From Linyphia triangularis (taxonomy: Eukaryota; Arthropoda; Arachnida; Araneae; Linyphiidae), in NCBI GenBank assembly GCA_963978545.1, contig OZ021722.1, positions 108,554,442 to 108,618,441 of the forward strand: a DNA stretch of 64,000 nt, given 5' to 3'. Made by a program: the position numbers and the translations under genes. The notes beneath the pieces are model-generated. The model ran no database searches, had not been told where the DNA came from, and was given only the letters and a program-made list of their open reading frames with translations. Of the stretch, positions 45,701-59,094 are shown one piece after another (position 1 is the stretch's first letter; each line of letters starts with the position of its first letter).

Positions 45701-48700
45701 ACATATCTTGGCTAGAAATGTCCCTAATTATTTTTAAATGTCATATTTTGTTTCAATACTTATGCCAACTTAAGCTTGAGGATGTACATAAACTAAGATT
45801 TTAAATCAAATTTATATTTTTGCTGTCGTAGTTTATTTAAAAAATTTTATCCACAAGCAAAATAACCCCAAGGTATTTGAATACAGAAAAATCCATGCAA
45901 GATCATTTGAACAATTACTTGGTACTTTTCCGCTATAGTCTCAAGACTTGTAGTTAGGATACTCTGCACCACAATTTGACAACAGGAAAATATTGTTTGT
46001 AGTACTCAGGGATGAGTTTGGTAAAAAATCAAAAAGCTGAAAACAAAAATCCAAAAATGTTAGGCATAAAACACCTTTTAAGCTATACTTAAAAAAAAAT
46101 TGTTTTTCCATGTGCATTTATAAAACTGCACCATCTCTGTCCGTCCGTGAGCAAAAATTGTTTAAAATAGTGGCACTTAGACGTAGGGATACACTTTGTG
46201 CTGTCATCAGGCTAATATAGCTCAAAAGCAAAAAAAAATCCAGTGAAAGCGTTGAAAACCGGCAAAAACTTCAAAATTTCAACAAGTCAAACAACTTTAA
46301 GCAATTATAAGACATTGACAAACAGGCCGAATTTAATTAAACCCAGTTTTCTAAATTTTTAAGCTACAAATATTAAAAATCTTAAAATCTAAATTTTTAT
46401 TCATATCCTTAAATTTGTTCAGTAAAGTAAAAAGTAAAAAACAATTTTACATACAATTGCAGTTAAAATAACAATTTTAAACATATTATTTAGAAAAATT
46501 ACTATTGTGACTACTTTTCAGAATATTTTTATACGAAATGGTACAAAAAATTTGAGTAATTCTGCAGATTCAAATCAAAAGGCGAAATTTAACCTTAACC
46601 AGGCACTAATCACGAATAAGGCGGCTATCGCATTAACGGAAGTCTAGATGAATAGCTGCAATTAGGTGTTAAAAATTTCGGTAATAGCTGGTATTGTATT
46701 AGCGTAAACCTCGACGAAAATAACCATCACTTTAACAAAAGTATTGTAAGCAATACCGACGAAAATCTAGGTATCGGCAAAAACGAACATCGCAACAACG
46801 CGCATATTGGCAATAGCGTCCACAATATCAGCACAAATCTCAGTAATATCGATCTTTTCTTGGTAATACTAGTGCAAATTTCGGTAACATCGGATGTTAC
46901 TACAGAATGGCTTTCGACGAAAAATACTCTCACGCCAACAGAAATACCAAAGTTAGAGTAAAATATACCGGGGCAACACTCAACAATAGCACTATTGGAT
47001 CGGCGTAACACTTGACGAAAATTACAATCACAACAACGTAAATCTCGGCGATAACACAATTCATCACGGTAATATCGACATTCTTTCGGTAACATCGGTG
47101 CAAATTTCAGATTTTACAACAAGGTAGCACTTCAGCGAAATGACCATCAAATAAACGTAAATATCAGCGTTAACGCCGAATATACCGGAACAATTCTCAG
47201 CAATAGCGTTGTTATATTGGCGTAATACTTTGCGAAAATGAAAACCACAGCAACTTAAATCCCACCGATAACGCACGTCATAGCTACACAAATCTCAGAA
47301 GTAGTGGACATTACATCAACGTAACGATTAGCGAAAACGAGCATCACATACCAACGTACGTTTACACGTACAACAAACGATAATTTCGTAGATGTCAGGC
47401 TTGAAAGCAAGCACATTATTCGTATACGTTAATCGCGTGAATGAGTATGAAAGAAATTCCAGTTTGAAAAGAGATAAAACGGCACCAAAGGATCAAATTT
47501 CGGCGCAGTTGTAAAAGTATAAAATGCAAGTTTAAGTGCCAACCTAACTAAAAAGATGCATTTTAGTAGATTTTTCTACTTGGAGCAGGAATGCCGTAGG
47601 GTTTCCGTTCTTCCCGATCGGGCGGAAGGGAAGCTGCTTCGCGATTCAGCCTTAGAAAAAAGGTTATTTTTCTGTGGGATAGAAAAATCGGGAAAAAACA
47701 GATTTTTTTTCAGAAATTAGAAAAGCGGAACTTTCTTTCAAAAAGCGGAATTATTTTTTTTCTAAAAAATTGAAAAAGCGGTATTCCGCCACATGGCGGA
47801 ACAAACTCATCCCTGAGTACTATAATCTAATCCCATAATTTTTTTTCAAATGAAAACTTATTTGTGACAATGTCATATACCACTGAAATGTACATGAGAC
47901 CATGCAAAATTTAAATTTTTGATCAGATAAAAACAAGAAAAGGAAAATTACAAATCAAGACAAATATTAAAGCCAGATTAATAATATTCTAAAACTTGTG
48001 CAGCACTTTCCCAAATAATGCTTCCATCAAATAAATGTATCCCATTGAAAATCCCAACCAGGGTGGCCACAAAATTCAGGAAAAAAAGTTCCCTGACAAT
48101 TCTCTGATTTCCCTGACAGATTTCTAAAAATTTCCCTGATTTTAGGGCAAACTTTTTTTCAAATTTCCCCAATTTTCTTAGGTTTTCCAGATGTCTAGAC
48201 ACTCTGATCAAATAGAATATGTATGCTAAAGAGATAATATGCAATTTTTAAAAAAATAATTTTGCTGGTATTGTAAAGTTTAAATTATTCGTTAACATTA
48301 AACTTCTAATGGCTTACCACTAAAAATCTCCATGTAAATAGCGCCAAAATATGGATAAACATGCCTTAAACAATACAAAATTTCCCTGATTTTCATAAAA
48401 TTTTAAAAAGTTCCCTGACATTTCCCTGATTTCCAGGTTCTGTGGCCACTCTGCCACCCCAATCAATGCAGCTAATCACATCAGTTATCACAATACATTT
48501 TTAAAAGTAAATTTATGTGTTCAGCCAATCACAAGTACGTATTTAATTTTAATCTGCATAAAGAAGTTGTCAGTGATGGCAGGAAACAGATAAAAGGCTA
48601 TGATAAATAATCATATTTGAAAAAGGTAAACAAAGCATTGTCTCACAAGTATCAGGTTTTGCAGGAAAGTATCAATTTTTTTAATGTGATAAGTAAATTA

Positions 48701-51700
48701 AAGAATCTGGCATATCATTATAGAAATATTAGGATATACTGTGATATCAGAAAAAAAAAATAAGAAAAAAAAAAAAAATAGACATCTTTTAATGAAACTG
48801 GACATTTTAAGCATCATTTGAATCAGCTTACTTAAGGATGAAATAAAAAAAATTTAAATGATTCTCATCTATCTCCTTCTATATAGTATTTAATAAACTA
48901 AATTTTAAAATTAAGATGCTGCAAAAAATTGTATGGATATAAAGCATACCATAACTTCAGGAATAAAACATTGTGTATTCTTGCTGTCCATAATATTCAC
49001 TGGGGTAGCCTGTCGATATTCATGTATGATTTCTTTCATCAAGTCTTTCATTTGTGCCTTATCTAACCCCATATTTAAAGTATCAAAACCTATAACAGGT
49101 GAAACATAATAACCATTATAATAATACTAAGCCATCAACATTTATGAAATATTCTCCATTATTAGAATTTATTTAATCTCAAAGAGAGTGAATTGGTTTT
49201 AATTCATACAAAATAAATGTTTCATAATTTAAAAGCAACATTTAATTTTAATGAAACAAATATACAGCAAACATGTAAACCAGAAAATGTCTTCTCTTAC
49301 AAAATTTTAAAATAATCTAATGATATATCTTTTAAAAACTTATTTGATTTTTATATGCATAACATACATCTAAGAAACTTTTTAAAACTAAAATTGAATA
49401 AGTTATTGAAATAAAGCAATTAAGTGCATTCTGGCCAACTTAATCAAGAAGTGCTGCACTTAAGCAAAAAATAAAGTTTCTTTAATGAAGAGAAAAAGTT
49501 TTTAATCCATTTATAGAGAGCATTTTATAACACTTAAACGAATATTTTAAGAAGCAATGCGCAGATAATTAATCTAAAGTAATTACATTTCAGAAAATAT
49601 TTTTGCAAAATACAAAACTCACTTGTCTGAGTAGAGGTAGTATATCTAGTGGTATTTCTGTTATGTAAACTTCCATCACTTAAGAAAAAATAAATACTTT
49701 TATTAAAAATGCACAATTTCCATTTTTAAGAATCTAAGAACTATAAAGTGGAGTAGATGTATATACTTCACTTAGACATTAGAATAGGTTTTATCTTATT
49801 TTATAACACATTTTATAAAATTTTGCGAGATTTTATTTTTTATTAATATCGTGTAATTTTGATTGTTTTGAGTACAAAGTCCAGGATCTTGAAAATAATT
49901 TAAATGTTCAACAGTAATACATTTTCAATTACGTGGATTATATATATATTTGATACATTGCTATCACTTTACTAAATAACAACCTTAAATAGTATTAAAG
50001 CAGTTTTAAGTAGGGTTACTTTCATTTTATACACCTCGATAAAAATAACACTACAAAAGAATAACTTGATTAGGTTAAAACCCCACAGTTATTAATAAAA
50101 GATTTTTACCATATTTTTGGAGTTGTATTCCCAATGAAAGAATCAAGTTCGCAATCATTTCTGCAAGGAATTATTCTAGATTCCTAAAAGAACAATTTCT
50201 TACATTTGCTATATACAAGATATTTTACAAATATTAAGGAGTAAAATTACCTATAACTAAACACAGCAATTTTAATTTTGAAAATCTCAAAAGTAAGTGG
50301 ATAAGTTGTAACTCAAGTTTACATATGCAATTTTTGGGTATTTTATTTAAACTGAAAGATGGATAAGTTCACATCAATATTCATATAATATCATAATTAG
50401 CAAGTAAGAGAAGTATAGAATAATGCATAAAGCACATATCCAGGGATCAAAGTGACAAAATAAGAATATATAGGATTTTTTTAAAAAAAATATAGGACAA
50501 TTTAAAACATCAAATAACTGCACACAGTTGCTACTGAACTTAAAAATTAACTAGTTATACATTTAAAACTCGTTATATTGTATTTAAGATAATAGAAAAC
50601 ACACCTTTAAAAAAAAAGAAATCGCCTGATTCTGAATATGTCATCCGTTATTGCTTTAATATTCCATCCCTAAATCAAGTTTTATTAATTACATTTTTTG
50701 CAATCTTGAGTATTTTGCTTCCAGTATCTATAACTGCTTGAACTGCTCCAATTTCTTTAAGTATTTTCTTTTTATCCCTGTTTGCAGTCTTTTGTTGGTT
50801 CAGATTTACTGTTCAGTGTCGGGTGGATTGGCGGCGAAAAGTGGAAGATTTAGCGCCGAATGTAGCGAACCTGGGACTTGGTTTTCCAGAAACCCTAATG
50901 ACCGTTTGGATTTGACATCATAAAGTCGTCATTTTCAATTTTGGCGACTTTTATGAAAAAATCGTGGCTAATATTCCGAACCCGGTACGGATTCTGCGCC
51001 AAGGTGATTTTCGCCAAAAAATGGCAGCCCGTCACTTTTTTAAAAGCAAGAAAACTACCTATGGTTGCCCTAATTAGGCGTCGTTTGATGTAAACAATTC
51101 GTGGCGCAGAATCCGTATAGGTTTTTTTAATAAATAAATCATCATCCGACATCATACAATAAATCTTAACCCTTTTGTTTCCTTCATCAATTATTGATTG
51201 AGCACTCAAAATGTACTTTAGTAGCCCTGCAAGTTAATTACAAGTCGTTTTTATCCGTTTTTCTCGAGGCAGAGTTATGTTGCTGCCTCCCTCTCTCTGA
51301 ATTATGACCAATTAATTTACTACGTTGGAGGAGAAAACAAATCAGAAATTCAAGACCGCTTACTATGGAAAAGTTCACATGTTTACATTTTACAACTCCC
51401 GCCATTCCAGTGGAGTTGAGTTGCAGATTATGCAGCACGTGACGTCACAAGAGATAAAACGCCACCGTTACAAACATCGATTTTGTCAGGTATTTGTCAC
51501 CTACGACCGCGGCAAAGAATCCGAAATATATAAAAAATGGCAACGAACGGCGCCGTTATTACGAATTCGAAGAAAATATAGATCGAATCAATATAGAATA
51601 TATATGACGTTTTTGCCAGTTTTTAAAAAAATATAGGATTTATAGGACATACAGGACGTCTGCGACCCCTGCATATCACACAAGAAGGGGTCAAATCTTG

Positions 51701-54700
51701 TGATATTTTATGGTTGCCCTAAGGGCAACCACTGAAGTGGTCTTGGTTGTCATCAAGTGAAGATTGTTGCCCTTAAATTTTTCAATGTTACAGAATATGA
51801 AAACTAGAAATTCCTTTAACTGCTGTTAGAATGACTTAATAAGCATTTAATAACATAATTTAGATATTTACTTTTGCACTTAATGGTAAAAAAAAAGATA
51901 AATGATTAACAGATACATTTTTGTTTATCACCTTGGATAAGTTAAATTGGTCAATTTGCACTTAAAATAATTGTTTGAAATTCAATTGATTAGTTTTATC
52001 CTAATCATCAAAACAAGCATTCATGTAATAAAAATTAAATCTCTGGTTGCCCAAAGGACAACTGAAATTTTTGTCTAAGTTGCCCTTTTAAAAATCAGGT
52101 TGCCTCGGGCAACCGGGCAACTGCAAATTTCAACCACTGCACACAACACAAGTATAAAAAAGCACTAATTAGCTGACAACCAACTGTAGAAACTATACAG
52201 GGGGCAAGAATAATTTTAGCAGAGTTCATCCTAGATATGAAAAAGGGCAGGATGCTATTTTCCAAAAAAAGGGCAATTCCTGTTTACGAGGGCACTTTTA
52301 TGGCAAATTGCAGAAATTTACATACGCGTTTTCTGCCACAATTTGAATATTGTTATACTTTTCTACCACGATAAATAATTTTCAATATTCTGAAGAAAAA
52401 AAATAATAATGCACAAATCCATGAATCAATAACTCACTCAGAATATCAAAATACTGATAAAATGCTTCAGTCCTAATTCTGCTGGAATGAGACTGAGAAA
52501 ATAATTAATATTAAAGAGCAATATTACACAGTAAAATTTTCATCAAATAGTAATTTTTATAAAAATATCAATTTATAATACAGTAAAATTAAGATAAGAA
52601 TGTTTTAGTAAAATGAAAATGTGTTAAGATAAGAACTTTTCACTCTTTCAAAATAGAGAATAGAGTTTCTCCAAATTTAACATTATTCATTGTGGGATAT
52701 CACAAGGAGTATTCCGACTAAAGAACTTGAACTATGGCCTGAAATTTGTGCATCTTTTTATTTTCCAAATCGGTTCAAATTTAGCATCAAAACGGCGATC
52801 TTTTTGCTGTGCATGCCGCTTATTATGTAAGCTATAATCGAAGTTTTATTTTTTTAAAAGTCGGAAATAATCTGGGATTTTGATTGCATTCCTGTTATGT
52901 TTAATTTTAAATATGAAACAGATGTTTAGAAATTAATTGGTAACAGGTAAATTACCAAAAATAACGCCTAAATTTAACAGGAGGACATCGCGATTACTCG
53001 TGCCCAAACGGAAATATTCTTTTTAAATTCTTAGTGTAAACATTTGATGGTTATACACCTTTAACTAAGTTAATCAAGCCTTTCAAATTCCTTTCTTCTC
53101 TATTTTAAAGGAGGCATGGTAAAAATCCGGCGAAATACGCTTATCAAAACACAAACGAAATGGCCATCTGAATTTACTAATGAGCACTTGGGAAATTGTA
53201 AGACGGCCCCCTACAATTCACCTATTAACGACGCATGTTATGTGGGCATCTATTCAATGATTTTAGTCCCCGATATATATGTTGCGGGTTTGAACATGAA
53301 TGCGCATGCGCGACAGGCGATTTCAGTAGGGGTGATCCACATATTGCGTACTGTTGGGGGGGAAGGAAAAACTTTCGAATTCTTTCAGGATGAAAATTTT
53401 TCTGAAAAAGGGCAGGAATGGCGCTATTTTTATAGAAAAAGGGCAGGCAGGGCGCACCGCTCCTCGAAAAATGAATAGGATGAACTCTGATTTTAGTACA
53501 CAAAAACTACCTTTTCTGCTGATTCAAGAAGTAACCCTCTATAAGATTCCAGTTTAAAATCTTCTAAAACTTCTTTAACCAGTTCTTTCACATACTCTTT
53601 GCTAACTGCTCCTTCCTTTGAATCAAGGGCTGTTAAGTAAAACAATAAACAATAAAAATTGCTCAATCGTGCACAGATAACAATAGCTTTATGATAATGA
53701 ATAATACCATTAAAAATCAAACTGGTGCTAGAAAAGCAAATTGGTTGGATGCATTAGAGTTTCATGATGCAAGATCTACCTACAAAAGGACTATACTGCT
53801 CTGAAGTATTTGAAAAAAATAACTGAGTTATTGAGAAGTAGTGTCTGAATGTAAATTGGGAAAATGACTTATGAATGGGGGTGACTCTACCGAGTACCAG
53901 CACAACGACTGAAGTCTATATTGTACTGAAAATTTTGAAAAACACTCGCACAAGGTCGTTTAAAGGATTGATATTTCCGGTCATGCAACAGCTTCCCAAG
54001 TAAGAAAAGTCGTACTCAAAAAAAAAAACCTAGGAAAGAAGCCAAGTAACAAGAGATTGCTATAATTGTTGTTGGCCATAGGCTAATTCTTCACAAAACG
54101 CAATATTTCAGCAGCAGGAGAGAAAAAAAAAATATTGTACTCATTGAACGCTTCAAATTTTTTTTTTCCTCTACAGAACTTATCAATTACAATCCAATTA
54201 TGACATTGAGAAAGATCATCTGATGATATATAGCGATCGTCCATAGGACATGATTACTTCCTTGCTATTGCTTAATTCCAAATTGAACTTTAGGTGTAGA
54301 AACATGTGATTGCTAAATTGATTTGTGTAAAACTATACTTCCAAATTAGTCTTTAATAATAAGTATTTTATTATACTAAACTGATTCTATCTTGACCTCA
54401 GACATGATGGTATGATCTTTACAGATGCACCTATTTCACATGTAAATAATAAAATATAATTGTTGCCTTGAGAAATCAAATCAAATACACAATGTATTGG
54501 AACCAAAACAGTTATTGTTGCGTCCCCTGGTGAGCTGTTATATAACCATTAACTGCTGTCCACAGACATGACCAATGAGTCTTGTGACAAGATATATTAC
54601 ATTAATTGTAATGAAATTACTACTCATAAAAGTTTGATACTCATGCATAACAATGCTTAACATACCTTAAAGTTAAAAAAAAAAAGACATCAAGAAAATG

Positions 54701-57700
54701 GGAATAAACTTAGAAAACTGATAAAGCAAGCAACCTGGTGTTGCGTCAGTTCATGAACATGGTAAATTATGTCATTGGACGTATTTTTTTAGAATTAAAA
54801 AATATTTTTAAATATATAATACTTTTATTAAGGAGTTTGATTGCATTAAAATATATTCCATGGTAACGGAAATACCCAACTTATCTAGTGGTAAAAAAAT
54901 TCTGCAACAAGCTTTTGTGCGTTTTACGGAGAATGATCCTATACTCATTCTAAAAAGTAGAGATGAAAGCAGGTTGTGAAATGCTGATGGTTTATCTTAG
55001 ACATGTGAAGGGGTTAGAATTTTGTTGAAACGTTCTACAATGGCATTTATTGTTGTTGCTTATCCTCCACGACTGACAGAATCAGATGAGATCCATGAGT
55101 CTGTTGACTCTTAAAAAAGTTCAGTACAAGAATAGGAGCAAGATAAAAGACCTCCCTTGAAAAGTTCAAACAGTCCATCAAATGCTCTGGTGAAGTGTGG
55201 TGGTCGTGGCAGTTGGAACAGGTGGTGAAGATCTTCCTGTCCTTGATCGATGAATGTGAGGCACTCGATATGACCGTTAGCTAGTCTAAAAATAGCAGTC
55301 CGGGAGCCTCTGTCACACAGGAGGTCTAAAGTCATTCCCGAGGTATTATCTATGTACCAAAGATGAGTGGGGGGTCTCTTCGCTCCGCTGAAATTTTTGA
55401 CTTTTCCCGTGAGTATAATTCCAGAAAAGTCAAGGCGGAAGAGGAAGGGGTGGAGTGACTGCAACCCTCCTTAGAAAGTTTATCTGCCAATTCATTACCA
55501 TGAATGTCCACATGAGAAGGGATCCACTGAAAGTGGACATCATGATTTAGCGAAATCTGTTTTATTTTAAGCAGAATAGATGAACTGGTCTTGACACCTA
55601 CCAATATCCAATTATTAAAATGGTGAAGAGAGCTGCAGCTATCAGTTAGAATCTATAATTTGTCATAATCGTTGAGAATAGCATCGAGTCCCAGATCTAA
55701 AGGCATTATGGAAGCTTGGTGTTGGTGTAATCTGGTTCGAGTCATTGAATGTCAGAAGGTTAAGGGCATATTACAACATTTAACCCCACACAACACACAC
55801 GCTACATTTAAACAAAGAAAAGAAACTTAAGAAGAAGGAACATAGGTCCTTTTGCTTTGGTATCAGAGCTTGGAAGTGTGTCCGTTCGGTTCGAGCCTCT
55901 GTGAAGAATTAATTAACTCCACCTTCTTCATGCGGTAATTGGCTAAGTTAACGTTTGGAAATATCCTCATTCGTTGAGAATTTTGATTGACACATTTTGG
56001 TTTTAGTTTGCAAATGAAAGTTTCACTTCGCAAAAATGGTTGACGCACAAAGAAAAGTGAACGAACTCGTTGCGTCACCACAGTATCAATTCACCGCTAA
56101 AAGCTGACCAGTAATTTGGGTTATGACGATTAAGACGTCAAATTACCTCTAGGATACTCAATAGTCAATGGCATTTAAAATACTTAATAAATGAGCATAA
56201 AAGTTACAAAACAAAAATGTAGAAATTTCAATTCACATAAAATCTAACTTACAGCTCTGAGTACAAACAGTTCGTGTTGGTTGTCCACTAACTTGAATAC
56301 CTTTCCTAAAAATATGCAGAAAAAAAAAATATTTCATTACACCTCTCTGGAATTTTTAATTCAATGAAAGTGAAAATAAATTTGATGGGATTTTAGGTTG
56401 CTGTTAACTTAATAGAGTTACTGTAATTAACCAAACTTACTCATTATAAATGGTATAGTCATTGGCAACATTATCTTGCATTTGCCTTGTTTTGAATTTG
56501 ATTTTGTTTTCTTGAGGGACTGAAGGCAGCGTCACAGTTTTTACACAATTTTCAGCAGAATGACTTTTCTACAAAATTCCTCACATTAAAATAAATAAAA
56601 GCATGAATAAGTTTTAAATTGCAAATTAATAATAGAATAAAAAAATATATTATAATAGAGAATTTGAAAGATAGTGAGAATTATACAGAAATCTAGTTGA
56701 AAACATTTTAACCAGGCTTTTACGAGATCTGTATACAAAGTTTGAGAAATTATCAAAAGTTATCTAACAAATCTAACAGAGCAATTTATTTAAATTTTTG
56801 CAATATACATGTTTTACTATTTACACAAGACTATTTTATAATTTACACCAGAAGCGTAGTATTTCATTTGCGATTTTATTTCTTTAGTCGTGATTATGAA
56901 GTTGGTAAGGGCCAGCAAGAGACTTTTTTTTTCTCTGTATGCTAAAAAATTTTTGAAGAATACTAAACTTTTTTGGTTCAGATGTAGTATTAAACATTTC
57001 TTTGGCGCAATTTCATTTAGTGCTTTTTCTCAGATAAATGCGATTTCTAGCAAAGGTTTTTATTTTCAGTTTTTATTATTATTTATATTTTAACTTAAGT
57101 TGGTACTGATCCGTTAGCCGTGTACCATATAAAATTATATGTCTTTCAACGGGTCCCCAGCAGCGCAGGGGCCACGCTGCTAGTAAAATTATATTTATAT
57201 AATTTGTAAATTTATTTACAATTTAAAATTGTTTTATTATTTTTCAATTTGGAAGTTAAAATATGATAACTAAGATTTTGACGCTTTATAACTTTTATTG
57301 GAATAAAAATAATAACTAATCTGCAATTTAAAAGCAATTTAGCATTAAGTAAAACTTTGTTTGAGGATTTTAATCCTTAATACTGTTAAAGGTTTTTCAA
57401 AGGAGAAATGGGAAATTTGAATAAAAATCAAAGTACGTTCAAAGTATGTATCCAAAAATTGAATATAATGTACGATCGTTATATACACATTTATTTTTAA
57501 TGGTGACTAAAGAAATAAATATCTGAAAATTATCATATTTGAATAAAATGATATGTAGAGTAATTTTCCTTGATCTTACTAAAATAAAAATAACCAAATG
57601 TAATTTATATTTTTGCTTCAACACCATACTAATGTAGTGGAAAGACTATAATTTGCAAAATTATTTTATCCTTAAAAGTAAACATAATCAGTGACATATT

Positions 57701-59062
57701 TATTTATTTTATATTTTAAATATTTTTTCTAAAATCTCCAATTTCATGCAATTTTATGGAAAATTCCAATTTTGGGAGGCTTTGAGGAACCCTAAGATAT
57801 TTTTCACAAATTTAAAATTTCACAGCATTGGTTTAAACCCCAAACGGCTATTATTGAACATAGTACTGAAACAGATAGATAAAAAAAAAAAATTCAAACT
57901 ACCCTAGTAAACATTCCCAGACAAAACTATAGGTGCTACTGACATACATGATATGTTAAATGAAAGGTCTCATTGAATTTGCTCCCCCTAAACTTTAGTT
58001 GTGACATGTGCCATATATCAGTTTGAAGGTATTGATAAGATTACTACCCTCTCTTATTGGAGAAAAAAATTCAAGGACTTTCAAGAACCTTCTTAAGAAA
58101 ATTCAAGAACCATAAAATTACATACTATAGACATAAAAAAATACAAAAATATTAATCAAAACTTTTCATTATTAAAGTTCAAATGTGTCATTGCGTCATT
58201 CCGTGTCAAATCACCCAATGGTCTGAACCTTGATAACTCTTAAATTAATGATTTTTGCATCAGTGGTATTATTTCTGAAGTTAACAAAAACTATAAAATT
58301 TCAGATTTTTTGAAGTTTTAGTGTTTGAGATATAGGCCTTTGAAAAAGATAAAAATGAACACATTTTGATATCTTCAAACTGCTGTAAATTTTAAACTAT
58401 TATAGTTAGAGACTTCAAATTTGTGTCATTCTCTTCTAGATATAAGTTTAATCGATACACATACCTCTTTTAATTCTTCCATTAAAATATTCCTTTTGAA
58501 ATTTGTTTTTTCGCCATTGATAGTTATACTTGGTAAAGCCTAAAAATATGGAGTTATGCCTTGATTACATTCTACAGTTAAAAAGAATTCAATTTTAGTA
58601 TAAGCATGCAATAATATTTAGAATCGAAAATAAATTACTTAAAAAAGAATATGAATGTGGCAAAATATTTTTATAAGTCTTTAACATAATTTCAGATGAT
58701 GGTGATAAAATATTTTCATATAGTATAATAAATGTCACAAGGGGGTTGGCCAACTTCAAAGTTTTAGAAAATTGAGCAATATAAAGCTTTTTGCAGACAA
58801 AAACAATAATTCTGAACAATTGTACTTGGCCACATATAGCTAATATTGAACCAAAATACTTTATTTAATGAAAGATTTATAATTTTTTCAATATAACTTA
58901 ACAAATGATCAGTTTTAATTCAGCAAGGTTTTTTTTAAATCAGTTAATTAAAAATATACAGTTACTGCCAAGCTTCCAAACTCAACTTGACTATATTTTT
59001 GATTTTGAAATATTAAATTACCAATGATTTTTTTTTTTTAATTTTTTTTTTTTTTTTTTTTA

Positions 59063-59094
<32 letters not shown>

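Noticed and set aside
46727..47291. Two similar minus-strand frames resembling a Cys-rich protein pair
   Set aside because: The similarity comes from the underlying 100-bp DNA repeat; there is no start context, splice site or known domain.
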